This document shows positions 1 through 8,104 of a stretch of DNA of 46,282 nt, piece by piece. Within the stretch, counting starts at the first letter, position 1, and every line of letters begins with the position of its first letter. A model generated the notes under the pieces. That model was not told the DNA's origin, ran no database searches, and saw only the letters and a list, made by a program, of their open reading frames with translations. This stretch comes from an uncultured Ectothiorhodospiraceae bacterium (GTDB lineage Bacteria > Pseudomonadota > Gammaproteobacteria > JAABTG01). The stretch is from positions 1 to 46,282 of the forward strand of contig CALMKJ010000005.1 of NCBI GenBank assembly GCA_937867305.1, written 5' to 3'. Position numbers and translations under genes: made by a program.

Positions 1-639
1 GCCGCCCTGCTGAGCGGCTGTGTGGCAACGAACGGGACCGAGCGCCCGGATTCGGCGTCCGGTGACGACCAGACGGCGACGCGGGTCCAGGGCTCGCTCC
101 TCGGCGCGCTGGTCGGCGGGCTGATCGGCGCCGCTGCTGGCGACAAGAAGGGCGCGCTCATCGGGGCGGCGGTGGGCGCCGGGGTCGGCTACCTCGCCGG
201 CAACGAGATCGCCAAGCGCAAGGCCAACTACGCCCGGGAGGAGGACTTCCTGGAGGCGGAGATCGCCCAGGCCGAGGCGCTGAACCAGGAGGCGGTTGCC
301 TACAACGAGAAGCTGCGGGGACAGATCAGCAGCCTCGACACCCAGTCCAAGCAGCTCGCGACGCGCTACCGCTCGGGTCAGGCGACCCGCGACCAGCTGC
401 TGGCCCAGCGCAACACCGTGCAGGAGCGGATGAAGAAGAGCCGCGACCTGGAAGAGGGCCTGCGCAAGGAGCACGACATCAAGGCGGCTGTCGCCAAGGA
501 GGAGAGGGGGCAGCGCGGCGGGGACGACCCGTACGTGAAGTCCCTCGAGAAACAGGTGAAGGAGCTGCAGACGAACATCGACAACCTGCACCGCGGCTCC
601 GCCCAGCTCGCGCGCATCGACGAGAGGCTCTCCGTATGA
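1..639 (+). CDS. Glycine-zipper coiled-coil lipoprotein, 5' partial
   Basis: The reading frame is already open at base 1, so the start lies upstream of the window. The first visible residues are AALLSGCVATNG, a good lipobox (L-S-G-C, Cys encoded at 19-21), so the end of a lipoprotein signal peptide is present. After a short acidic linker comes a glycine-zipper segment (about visible residues 35-68: GALVGGLIGAAAG, GALIGAAVGAGVGYLAG), the pattern of small membrane-inserting 2TM glycine-zipper domains. The rest is charged and heptad-like, a long coiled coil. Its stop overlaps the next lipoprotein start (ATGA), so the two are probably translationally coupled. Envelope location is well supported; the function is unknown. 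Confidence 0.8.
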   Translation, partial: AALLSGCVATNGTERPDSASGDDQTATRVQGSLLGALVGGLIGAAAGDKKGALIGAAVGAGVGYLAGNEIAKRKANYAREEDFLEAEIAQAEALNQEAVAYNEKLRGQISSLDTQSKQLATRYRSGQATRDQLLAQRNTVQERMKKSRDLEEGLRKEHDIKAAVAKEERGQRGGDDPYVKSLEKQVKELQTNIDNLHRGSAQLARIDERLSV

Positions 640-1181
640 GCCGGCGGCTCCTCCTCGCCGCCGCAGGGGTGCTCGCCCTTGCCCTGGGTGGCGGCTGCGC
701 CACCGACAACCCGCGGGAGGGTGGGTTCCTCGGCGGCCTGGGGGGGCTCGCGAGCGGGAAATACGAGGACCGGGTGCGCACGCGCCAGGAGAGCCTGGAG
801 AGCCTGAAGGCGGCGCGGACCGACATCGAGAGCGAGAAGACGGGACTGGAGACCCGCAAGGGCGAGTCCGAGCGTCGCTTGAAGGCCGAGCAGCAGAAGA
901 TCTCCCGCCTCCAGACCGAGACCCGCAAGCTCTCCGACAAGGTCAAATCGCTCAAGGCCGACGACGCCCAGCAGCAGGGGCAGGTCACGGAGCTCCAGCG
1001 GCGCACGCGGGAGCTGGAGGGCAAGGTGAAGCAGGCGGGCCAGGCGTCCAGTGCCGACGCGCTCGAGGGCGACGGCAGCGGCCCGCAGGACGCCCGCCGC
1101 GCCCAGCTCGAGGCCCAGCGCCGGCAGCTGGAGGAGGAGTACCGGCTGCTCACCGACATGTACCTGAAGCTCGGCAGCTGA
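636..1181 (+). CDS. Coiled-coil lipoprotein, function unknown
   Basis: A 181-residue protein starting at an ATG that overlaps the previous stop by 4 nt. Residues 1-20 form a basic then hydrophobic signal peptide ending LALGGGC, so Cys21 is the probable lipidation site. The lipobox is atypical, with Gly rather than Leu/Val at -3. A glycine-rich stretch (FLGGLGGLASG) follows, then about 130 residues of almost pure coiled coil rich in K, E, R and Q. It resembles its upstream neighbour in layout: lipid anchor, glycine patch, coiled coil. The two may be partners or diverged paralogues. I do not recognise a named family. The S41-type protease gene begins 10 nt after it. Confidence 0.75.
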   Translation: MSRRLLLAAAGVLALALGGGCATDNPREGGFLGGLGGLASGKYEDRVRTRQESLESLKAARTDIESEKTGLETRKGESERRLKAEQQKISRLQTETRKLSDKVKSLKADDAQQQGQVTELQRRTRELEGKVKQAGQASSADALEGDGSGPQDARRAQLEAQRRQLEEEYRLLTDMYLKLGS

Positions 1182-1191
1182 GGCTGAGGCC

Positions 1192-2259
1192 TTGCGCGCC
1201 TGGGCCGCGGCATTGTTGCTGGCGCCCGCGGTCGTTCTTGCGGGCGGGGCTCCCCTCGACGAGATCCGTCAGGCCTTCGTGCGCCACGGGCTCCACGCCC
1301 CCGATGGGGCGGCCCTCGAGGGCCTCGGGGCCTCCGGCCTCGCCGAGGGGCTGCGGCGCATCGACCCCCACGCGCGCTGGTTCCCTCCGGCGGACTACGC
1401 CCGGGAGCAGGCGGACGACGCCGGGGTCGGGGTCGGGGCGGCGCTCTCCCGGTGGGGTGAGCGCCTCGTGCTCGCCCCCTACGGGGAGGGGGCGCTCGCC
1501 CGGCAGGGCGTGACTTCCCCTGTCGCGCTCGTGTCCGTCGACGGCAAACCGGTGGCGGCGCTGTCGCTCCGGGAGGCGGCCGGGCGGCTCGCGGGGGCCC
1601 CGGGGAGTACCGTGCGCCTCGCCCTCGCGGCGGCGGGTCCGGCCGGGGCGGTGCGCGAGCTGACCGTGCCCCGTGAGCCCTACCGGGCCCTCTCCGTGGA
1701 ATCGGCGGAGGAGAGTGGCTCCCCCGTGGTCCGCGTGCGCGGGTTCGTCACCCGTGAGACCCGGACCCTGCTCGGCCTGGCGGTGCAAGGCCTGCCCGGG
1801 GCCCGGGGTCCGCTGGTCCTGGACCTGCGCGACTGCCCTGGCGGGGACCTCTTCGAGGCGCTCGACAGCGCGGGGCTGTTCCTGCCCGAGGGCACGCCGC
1901 TTGGCGAGACCCGGGACCGGGGGGGGCGGCGCCAGGCGTATGCGGCGCCCGGGGGTGCGAAGCTCCGGGGTGGGTCCGTCGTCCTCTGGGTCGGACCCGG
2001 TACGGCCAGTGCCGGTGAGGTCTTCGCCGGGGTGCTGCGCCACTACGGGGTCGCCCGCCTCGTGGGCGAGCGCACGTTCGGCAAGTGCAGTTCCCAGACC
2101 GATCTGCGGCTCTCGGACGGCTCGGTCCTGCGCCTGACCAATCGCGAGGTGGTCCTGCCCGGGGGCGAGAGCTGCAGCGGCGGCGGTCTCGAGCCTGACT
2201 CGCCCGTCGGCCGGGAGGAGCTGCTGGACGGGGCGACCCTCCTGCGCCTGTCCTTTTAA
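1192..2259 (+). CDS. S41 family (C-terminal processing protease-like) secreted peptidase
   Basis: A 355-residue protein with a probable TTG start 10 nt after the coiled-coil lipoprotein stop. It has a short signal peptide (about residues 1-18), so it should act in the periplasm. A PDZ-like region occupies about residues 75-160, containing ALVSVDGKPV. The tail-specific protease core follows: LDLRDCPGG (about 210-218), GTASAGE with candidate nucleophile Ser273, and GERTFGK with candidate base Lys298. The Ser-Lys spacing of 25 equals that of E. coli Tsp. It is shorter than typical CtpA/Tsp, mainly at the N-terminus. Being downstream of two lipoproteins suggests an envelope processing role, but that is inference. 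Confidence 0.82.
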   Translation: MRAWAAALLLAPAVVLAGGAPLDEIRQAFVRHGLHAPDGAALEGLGASGLAEGLRRIDPHARWFPPADYAREQADDAGVGVGAALSRWGERLVLAPYGEGALARQGVTSPVALVSVDGKPVAALSLREAAGRLAGAPGSTVRLALAAAGPAGAVRELTVPREPYRALSVESAEESGSPVVRVRGFVTRETRTLLGLAVQGLPGARGPLVLDLRDCPGGDLFEALDSAGLFLPEGTPLGETRDRGGRRQAYAAPGGAKLRGGSVVLWVGPGTASAGEVFAGVLRHYGVARLVGERTFGKCSSQTDLRLSDGSVLRLTNREVVLPGGESCSGGGLEPDSPVGREELLDGATLLRLSF

Positions 2260-2260
2260 T

Positions 2261-2361
2261 GGGGACATTCTGGTTTTTCCATCACTGCCGTGCCCTTGCC
2301 TCGCCCGGGTACCCGGGCATCGGGCGTGCGCTGGAGGTGGCGGAAGAACCAGAATGTCCCC
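2261..2361. repeat. REPIN-like imperfect palindrome
   Basis: Two arms with a perfect 15-bp inverted core, GGGGACATTCTGGTT at 2261-2275 and its reverse complement at 2347-2361, extend with a few mismatches to about 25 bp each. Exactly between them is a perfect 16-bp palindrome, GCCCGGGTACCCGGGC (2303-2318). The whole 101 nt is therefore one near-symmetric structure starting one base after the S41 gene stop. Two inverted REP half-sites around a spacer is the layout of a REPIN, a non-autonomous element mobilised by RAYT tyrosine transposases. No transposase is in the window. As RNA it could also end transcription of the S41 gene. Confidence 0.75.
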
Positions 2362-2369
2362 TTGGAAAA

Positions 2370-2401
2370 AGCAGAATGTCCCCCTTTTCCAGAATGTCCC
2401 C
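2370..2401. repeat. Two further REP half-sites
   Basis: AGCAGAATGTCCCC (2370-2383) and CCAGAATGTCCCC (2389-2401) repeat the core of the right arm of the adjacent palindrome in the same orientation, about 19 bp apart. With the palindrome this makes four copies of AGAATGTCCCC in 141 nt. The last copy ends 12 nt before a TATACT box ahead of leuC. Confidence 0.8.
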
Positions 2402-2413
2402 GTTTTCGTTCGT

Positions 2414-2419
2414 TATACT
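2414..2419 (+). promoter_or_regulatory. Candidate -10 box of leuC
   Basis: TATACT matches the sigma-70 -10 consensus at 5 of 6 positions and lies 29 nt before the leuC ATG. The -35 region would fall inside the last REP half-site and shows no good hexamer, so the element is only half supported. Confidence 0.4.
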
Positions 2420-2448
2420 GACGCCTCACGACTCCGACGAGGCTGGAG

Positions 2449-3858
<1,410 letters not shown>

Positions 3859-3861
3859 TCA

Positions 3862-3892
3862 CCGCCGCCCGGTAGTACCCACCGGGCGGCGG
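3862..3892. terminator. Hairpin between convergent genes
   Basis: A perfect 12-bp stem, CCGCCGCCCGGT (3862-3873) with ACCGGGCGGCGG (3881-3892), closes a 7-nt loop. It begins 4 nt after the leuC stop and faces the nitrilase stop, so it can serve both strands. It lacks a clear U-tract. Confidence 0.72.
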
Positions 3893-3917
3893 CACTGTTA
3901 CCGGACCCGTGCGCGGG

Positions 3918-4739
3918 TCAGCCGCAATGCAGCCGACGGTGCTCGGTCGCCGGGAACGTCTTGCGGATGCTCGCCACCCGCTCCAGGTCGATGTCCGCGC
4001 CGATGACGCCGGGACCCCGCGGGAGCTGGCCGAGGATCGCGCCCCAGGGGTCGACGATCATGCTGTTGCCGAAGGTCTCGCGTCCCCCGACGTGGAAGCC
4101 GCCCTGGCCGGCTGCGATGACGTAGGAGAGGTTCTCCACCGCACGGGCCCGCACCAGGACCTCCCAGTGCGCGCGGCCCGTGACCGCGGTGAAGGCGGAG
4201 GGCAGGGTGATCACCTCCATGCCCTGGTCCAGCATGCAGCGGAACAACTCCGGGAACCGCAGGTCGTAGCACACCGCCAGCCCGATCCTGCCGAAGGGGC
4301 TGTCGATGACGACCGGCTGGCTGCCCGGGTCGATGGTGCTCGATTCGGCGTAGCGCTCTTCCACGGCGGCCTTCACCGTGACGTCGAAGAGGTGCAGCTT
4401 GTCGTAGCGCGCGACCCGCTGGCCGGAGTCGTCGTAGACGAGGCAGGCCGCGCGGTACCGGTCCGGCCTCGGGGACTCGAGGGGGATCGTGCCTCCCACG
4501 AGCCAGACCCCGTGGCGCTGGGCCTGGGCGGCGAGGAAATCCTGGATGCGGCCACTGCCGTCGGTCTCCCGCACGGCGAGCCAATTCCCCTCGCCCGTGC
4601 TCATGTGGGCGAAGTTCTCGGGCAGGACGACGAGCCTTGCCCCCCCGTCCACCGCCTGGGCGATCAACCGTTCGGCTTCACCCAGATTGGCGGAGACGTT
4701 GGGGCCCGAGGCCATCTGGACGGCGGCGACCCATGTCAT
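3918..4739 (-). CDS. Carbon-nitrogen hydrolase, Nit-type omega-amidase
   Basis: A 273-residue nitrilase-superfamily enzyme. The catalytic triad is clear: Glu41 in LPENF, Lys114 in RYDKLHLFD and Cys157 in AVCYDLRFPEL. The DVTVKAAVEE segment after the lysine and the DLRFPEL context are typical of the Nit1/Nit2/YbeM branch, whose members hydrolyse deaminated glutathione or alpha-ketoglutaramate-like amides (metabolite repair). That substrate is inferred from family. It is a single-gene unit, convergent with leuC and divergent from the hom region, whose TTGACA promoter starts 28 nt upstream of its ATG. There is no signal peptide, so it is cytoplasmic. Confidence 0.88.
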   Translation of the reverse strand: MTWVAAVQMASGPNVSANLGEAERLIAQAVDGGARLVVLPENFAHMSTGEGNWLAVRETDGSGRIQDFLAAQAQRHGVWLVGGTIPLESPRPDRYRAACLVYDDSGQRVARYDKLHLFDVTVKAAVEERYAESSTIDPGSQPVVIDSPFGRIGLAVCYDLRFPELFRCMLDQGMEVITLPSAFTAVTGRAHWEVLVRARAVENLSYVIAAGQGGFHVGGRETFGNSMIVDPWGAILGQLPRGPGVIGADIDLERVASIRKTFPATEHRRLHCG

Positions 4740-4767
4740 GGCCGCAGAATACCAGCCGTTCGGCCAT

Positions 4768-4797
4768 TTGACACTTCCGACGGGGCTTCGTTATGGT
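4768..4797 (+). promoter_or_regulatory. Sigma-70 promoter for hom-recJ
   Basis: A perfect -35 TTGACA (4768-4773), an 18-nt spacer, and TATGGT (4792-4797, 4 of 6). It lies upstream of the alaC remnant and about 190 nt before hom, in the gap divergent to the nitrilase gene. Transcription of hom would therefore run through the remnant. Confidence 0.55.
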
Positions 4798-4838
4798 GCC
4801 CCGTGAGGGTGCCTGCGGGGGTGCCCATTTTCGTCCAG

Positions 4839-4907
4839 CATGGGGACGGTTACGTGCGCTTCGCCTTGAACGAGAACGAGCACCGCACGCGCCAGGCGCT
4901 GCGTGGG
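4839..4907 (+). pseudogene. alaC: Remnant of the alaC aminotransferase C-terminus
   Basis: In the frame with codons starting at 4839 the DNA reads HGDGYVRFALNENEHRTRQ followed by ALRG. This is what the C-terminus of AlaC-type alanine/glutamate transaminases looks like; from memory E. coli AlaC has HVRFALIENRDRIRQAIRG there. No aminotransferase core exists upstream: only about 100 nt separate this from the nitrilase start on the other strand. In many proteobacteria alaC lies directly before hom, which is exactly the position here. I infer a deletion that removed nearly all of alaC and left its last 25 or so codons. There is no start codon of its own, and the frame continues as low-similarity sequence toward hom. 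Confidence 0.7.
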
Positions 4908-4984
4908 AACGGACGGACGTCGCCTGAGGAGGTCCGCCGGGGGTCACCGGCCGCGGCCACCCGCAGGGCGCCGGGGGTGGCGCC

Positions 4985-6298
4985 GTGAAGCCCGTGTGCG
5001 TGGGGCTGCTCGGCCTCGGCACGGTCGGCGGCGGAACGGTCGTGGTGCTCGGGCGCAACGCCGACGAGATCGCCCGCCGGGCGGGGCGCGGGATCGAGAT
5101 CGGGCACGCGGCCGCGGCGAACCTGAACCGGGCCCGGGAGCTCGGACTGAGCGATGCCAGGCTGAGCGCCGACCCGGCCGAGGTGGTGAGAGACCCCGAC
5201 GTCGACATCGTCGTGGAGCTCTTCGGCGGCTACGAGCCGGCCCGCACGCTCATCCTCGACGCCATCGCCCACGGCAAGCACGTGGTGACCGCGAACAAGG
5301 CCCTGATTGCCCTTCACGGCAACGAGATCTTCGCCGCGGCGCGGGAGCGCGGGGTGATGGTGGCCTTCGAGGCGGCGGTGGCCGGCGGGATCCCGATCAT
5401 CAAGGCCATCCGGGAGGGGCTCGCCGCCAACCGGATCGAGTGGGTCGCCGGGATCATCAACGGCACCAGCAACTTCATCCTCACCGAGATGCGCGACCGC
5501 GGCCGGGAGTTCGCCGACGTGCTGGCCGAGGCGCAGCGGCTCGGGTACGCCGAGGCCGACCCCACCTTCGACGTGGAAGGGGTGGACGCGGCCCACAAGC
5601 TGACCATCCTGGCGGCCATCGCCTTCGGCGTCCCGCTGCAGTTCGACAAGGCGTACGTCGAGGGTATCAGCCGCATCGCCCGCGAGGACGTGGCCTACGC
5701 CGAGGAGCTCGGGTATCGCATCAAGCTGCTCGGCATGGCCCGGCGCACCGCGAAGGGCATCGAGCTGCGGGTGCACCCGACGCTCATCCCCGAGCGCCGC
5801 CTCATCGCGAACGTCGACGGGGTCATGAACGCGGTCCTCGTGAAGGGCGACGCGGTCGGCGCCACGCTCTACTACGGCGCGGGCGCGGGCGCCGAGCCGA
5901 CCGCCTCGGCGGTCATCGCCGACCTGGTGGACGTGACCCGGGCGCTCACGACCGACCCCGAGAACCGCGTGCCCCATCTCGCCTTCCAGGCCGACGCCCT
6001 CACCGACCTGCCGATCCTGCCCATGGAGGCCGTCGAAACGGCCTATTACCTGCGCATCGCGGCGGCCGATCGGCCCGGGGTGCTGGCCGAGGTGGCGCGC
6101 ATCCTGGGTGACCGGGGGATCAGCATCGAGGCGCTGATGCAGAAGGAGCCTGTCCCCGGGGTCGAGCACGTGCCCCTCATCATGCTGACCCACCGGGTGA
6201 AGGAGGGCCGCATGAACGAGGCCATCACCCGCATCGAGGCGCTCGACGGCGTCGCCGGAAAGGTCGTCCGCATCAGGGTCGAGCGGCTCGACGCGTGA
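4985..6298 (+). CDS. hom: Homoserine dehydrogenase
   Basis: A 437-residue monofunctional homoserine dehydrogenase, converting aspartate semialdehyde to homoserine for threonine and methionine. The NAD(P)-binding GLGTVGGG is at residues 10-17. The catalytic core includes VTANKALIA (Lys105), GIINGTSNFIL and GVDAAHKLTIL. A C-terminal ACT domain (about 350-437, from YYLRIAAADRPGVL) is the likely site of threonine feedback. The start is GTG at 4985, chosen because the Rossmann strand begins immediately. The stop overlaps the recJ start (GTGA). The usual partner thrC does not follow, and the usual upstream alaC is only a remnant, so the ancestral operon is broken on both sides. Confidence 0.96.
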   Translation: MKPVCVGLLGLGTVGGGTVVVLGRNADEIARRAGRGIEIGHAAAANLNRARELGLSDARLSADPAEVVRDPDVDIVVELFGGYEPARTLILDAIAHGKHVVTANKALIALHGNEIFAAARERGVMVAFEAAVAGGIPIIKAIREGLAANRIEWVAGIINGTSNFILTEMRDRGREFADVLAEAQRLGYAEADPTFDVEGVDAAHKLTILAAIAFGVPLQFDKAYVEGISRIAREDVAYAEELGYRIKLLGMARRTAKGIELRVHPTLIPERRLIANVDGVMNAVLVKGDAVGATLYYGAGAGAEPTASAVIADLVDVTRALTTDPENRVPHLAFQADALTDLPILPMEAVETAYYLRIAAADRPGVLAEVARILGDRGISIEALMQKEPVPGVEHVPLIMLTHRVKEGRMNEAITRIEALDGVAGKVVRIRVERLDA

Positions 6299-8034
6299 GG
6301 TTCGCGAGGCGGATCGCCCGCCGCGTCCTGCCCGACCCCCTGCCGCCGCTCCCCCCGGGCCTCTCGCCGGTTCTCGCCAGGGTCTACGCGGCCCGTCAGG
6401 TCTCGGGACCCCTCGAGCTGGATTACAGGCTGGCGTGCCTTTACCCCCTCGCAGGCCTCGGCGGCATCGAGGCGGCGGCACGGCTGCTGGCCGATGCGCT
6501 CGGCGCGGGGCAGCGACTGCTGGTGGTGGGCGACTTCGACGCCGACGGGGCGACCGGGGCGGCGCTGATGGTGCGCGGGCTGCGGGCGATGGGGGCGGCC
6601 CACGCCGAGTACCTCGTCCCGACCCGGCTCGACTACGGCTACGGGCTGACGCCCGAGGTCGTCGAGATGGCCGCTGCCCGCCGGCCCGACGTGATCGTGA
6701 CGGTGGACAACGGGATCTCGAGCCTCGAGGGGGTGCGCGCCGCCCGGTCCCTCGGCATCCGGGTCCTGGTCACCGACCACCATCTGCCCGGGCCGGAGCT
6801 GCCCGAGGCCGATGCCATCGTCGACCCGAACTGTGCGGGCGACGCCTTCCCGAGCCGGCACCTGGCGGGCGTGGGGGTCGCCTTCTACGTGATGGCGGCG
6901 CTGCGTGCCGAGCTGCGGGCGCGGGGCTGGTTCTCGGGCAGGGGAATCGAGGAGCCGAATCTCGCCGTCCTGCTGGACCTCGTGGCGCTCGGCACCGTCG
7001 CGGACGTGGTTCCCCTCGATTACAACAACCGGGTGCTGGTGGCCCGGGGGCTCGCGCGGATCCGGGCCGGGCAGGGTTGTCCCGGTATCCGCGCGCTCGC
7101 TCGGGTCGCGGGCCGCGACCCCGCCCGGATCGGCGCGACCGACCTGGGATTCTCCCTCGGCCCGCGCCTGAACGCGGCCGGCAGGCTCGCGGACATGTCG
7201 CTCGGCGTGGCCTGTCTGTTGGCCGAGGACGACGCCGAGGCCCTGCGCCTCGCCCGTCAGCTGGACGCCCTGAACGGGGAGCGCCGGGCGGTGGAGGCGG
7301 AGATGCACGCCCAGGCCCTCGGCGCCTTGCGCCGCCTCGAGATCGAGGAGCAGGGCGCGCTGCCCTCGGGCCTGTGCCTCTTCGACCCGGACTGGCACCC
7401 CGGTGTGGTCGGGATCCTGGCCTCGCGCATCAAGGAGCGGTTGCACCGTCCGGTGATCGCCTTCGCGCCGGTCGCCGGGGGAGAGCTGCGGGGGTCGGGC
7501 CGGTCGGTGCCCGCGGTACACCTGCGCGACGCCCTGGAGGCCATCGGCACCCGCCAGCCCGGACTCCTCGTGCGCTTCGGCGGACACGCGATGGCCGCGG
7601 GACTCACCCTCGGTCCCTCCTCGCTGCCCGCGTTCTCCGAGGCCTTCGACCGGGAGGTCCGGGAGCGCGCCGGCCCCGCGGGCCTCAGCGGCGTGCTGTG
7701 GACCGACGGGCCGCTCGCGCCCGAGGAGATGGCGATCGGGGTCGCCGAGTCGCTGCGCGAGGGCGGGCCCTGGGGGCAGGCGTTCCCGGAGCCACTCTTC
7801 GACGGCGAGTTCCAGCTCGTCTCCCGCCGGGTGTTCGCCGAGCGGCACCTGCGCCTCGGTCTGCGGGCCGGACCCTCCGGGCGGACCGTGGACGCGGTGG
7901 CCTTCAACGCCCTCGAGCAGCCCTGGCCGTCCCCGGGCGGTGCGGTGCAGATCGCCTACCGCCTGGAGGTCGACGAGTGGCAGGGAAAGCGCAACGTGCG
8001 CCTCGTCGTGGAGGAGGTCCAGCCGCGCGGCTGA
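6295..8034 (+). CDS. recJ: Single-stranded-DNA-specific exonuclease RecJ
   Basis: A 579-residue 5'-3' ssDNA exonuclease used in recombination and mismatch/base-excision repair. DHH-family motifs are present: I DFDADGATG (Asp80, Asp82, Asp84), II VTVDNGIS (Asp138), III TDHHLPG (Asp161-His163) and IV with LGTVADVVPL. The DHHA1 domain carries RFGGHAMAAG, and an OB-like C-terminal domain ends VRLVVEEVQ. The start is the GTG overlapping the hom stop by 4 nt, so it should be translated by coupling. Length agrees with the family (E. coli 577). A dispersed GC-rich repeat follows within 14 nt of the stop, before prfB. Confidence 0.97.
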   Translation: MRFARRIARRVLPDPLPPLPPGLSPVLARVYAARQVSGPLELDYRLACLYPLAGLGGIEAAARLLADALGAGQRLLVVGDFDADGATGAALMVRGLRAMGAAHAEYLVPTRLDYGYGLTPEVVEMAAARRPDVIVTVDNGISSLEGVRAARSLGIRVLVTDHHLPGPELPEADAIVDPNCAGDAFPSRHLAGVGVAFYVMAALRAELRARGWFSGRGIEEPNLAVLLDLVALGTVADVVPLDYNNRVLVARGLARIRAGQGCPGIRALARVAGRDPARIGATDLGFSLGPRLNAAGRLADMSLGVACLLAEDDAEALRLARQLDALNGERRAVEAEMHAQALGALRRLEIEEQGALPSGLCLFDPDWHPGVVGILASRIKERLHRPVIAFAPVAGGELRGSGRSVPAVHLRDALEAIGTRQPGLLVRFGGHAMAAGLTLGPSSLPAFSEAFDREVRERAGPAGLSGVLWTDGPLAPEEMAIGVAESLREGGPWGQAFPEPLFDGEFQLVSRRVFAERHLRLGLRAGPSGRTVDAVAFNALEQPWPSPGGAVQIAYRLEVDEWQGKRNVRLVVEEVQPRG

Positions 8035-8047
8035 GCGCCGGGCCCCT

Positions 8048-8076
8048 CTCTGCGTCTTTGCGCCTTTGCGGTAAAG
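8048..8076 (+). repeat. Dispersed CTTTGCG-type repeat, copy A
   Basis: The segment reads CTCTGCGTCTTTG then CGCCTTTGCGGTAAAG, in the 70-nt gap between recJ and prfB. It matches copy B (13275-13299) at 22 of 25 positions and the inverted copy C (13226-13252) at about 20 of 25. The same pattern, in its complement ACCGCAAAGGCGCAAAG, is a known type of short dispersed intergenic repeat in many bacteria. Confidence 0.7.
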
Positions 8077-8104
8077 TTTCGACCTTCCCCACGGGATCCG
8101 GACC

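Noticed and set aside
4840-4869. A 9-codon frame MGTVTCASP before hom as a threonine attenuation leader
   Set aside because: Only two Thr codons, no terminator/antiterminator pair is visible, and the same bases are better explained as the alaC remnant in another frame.
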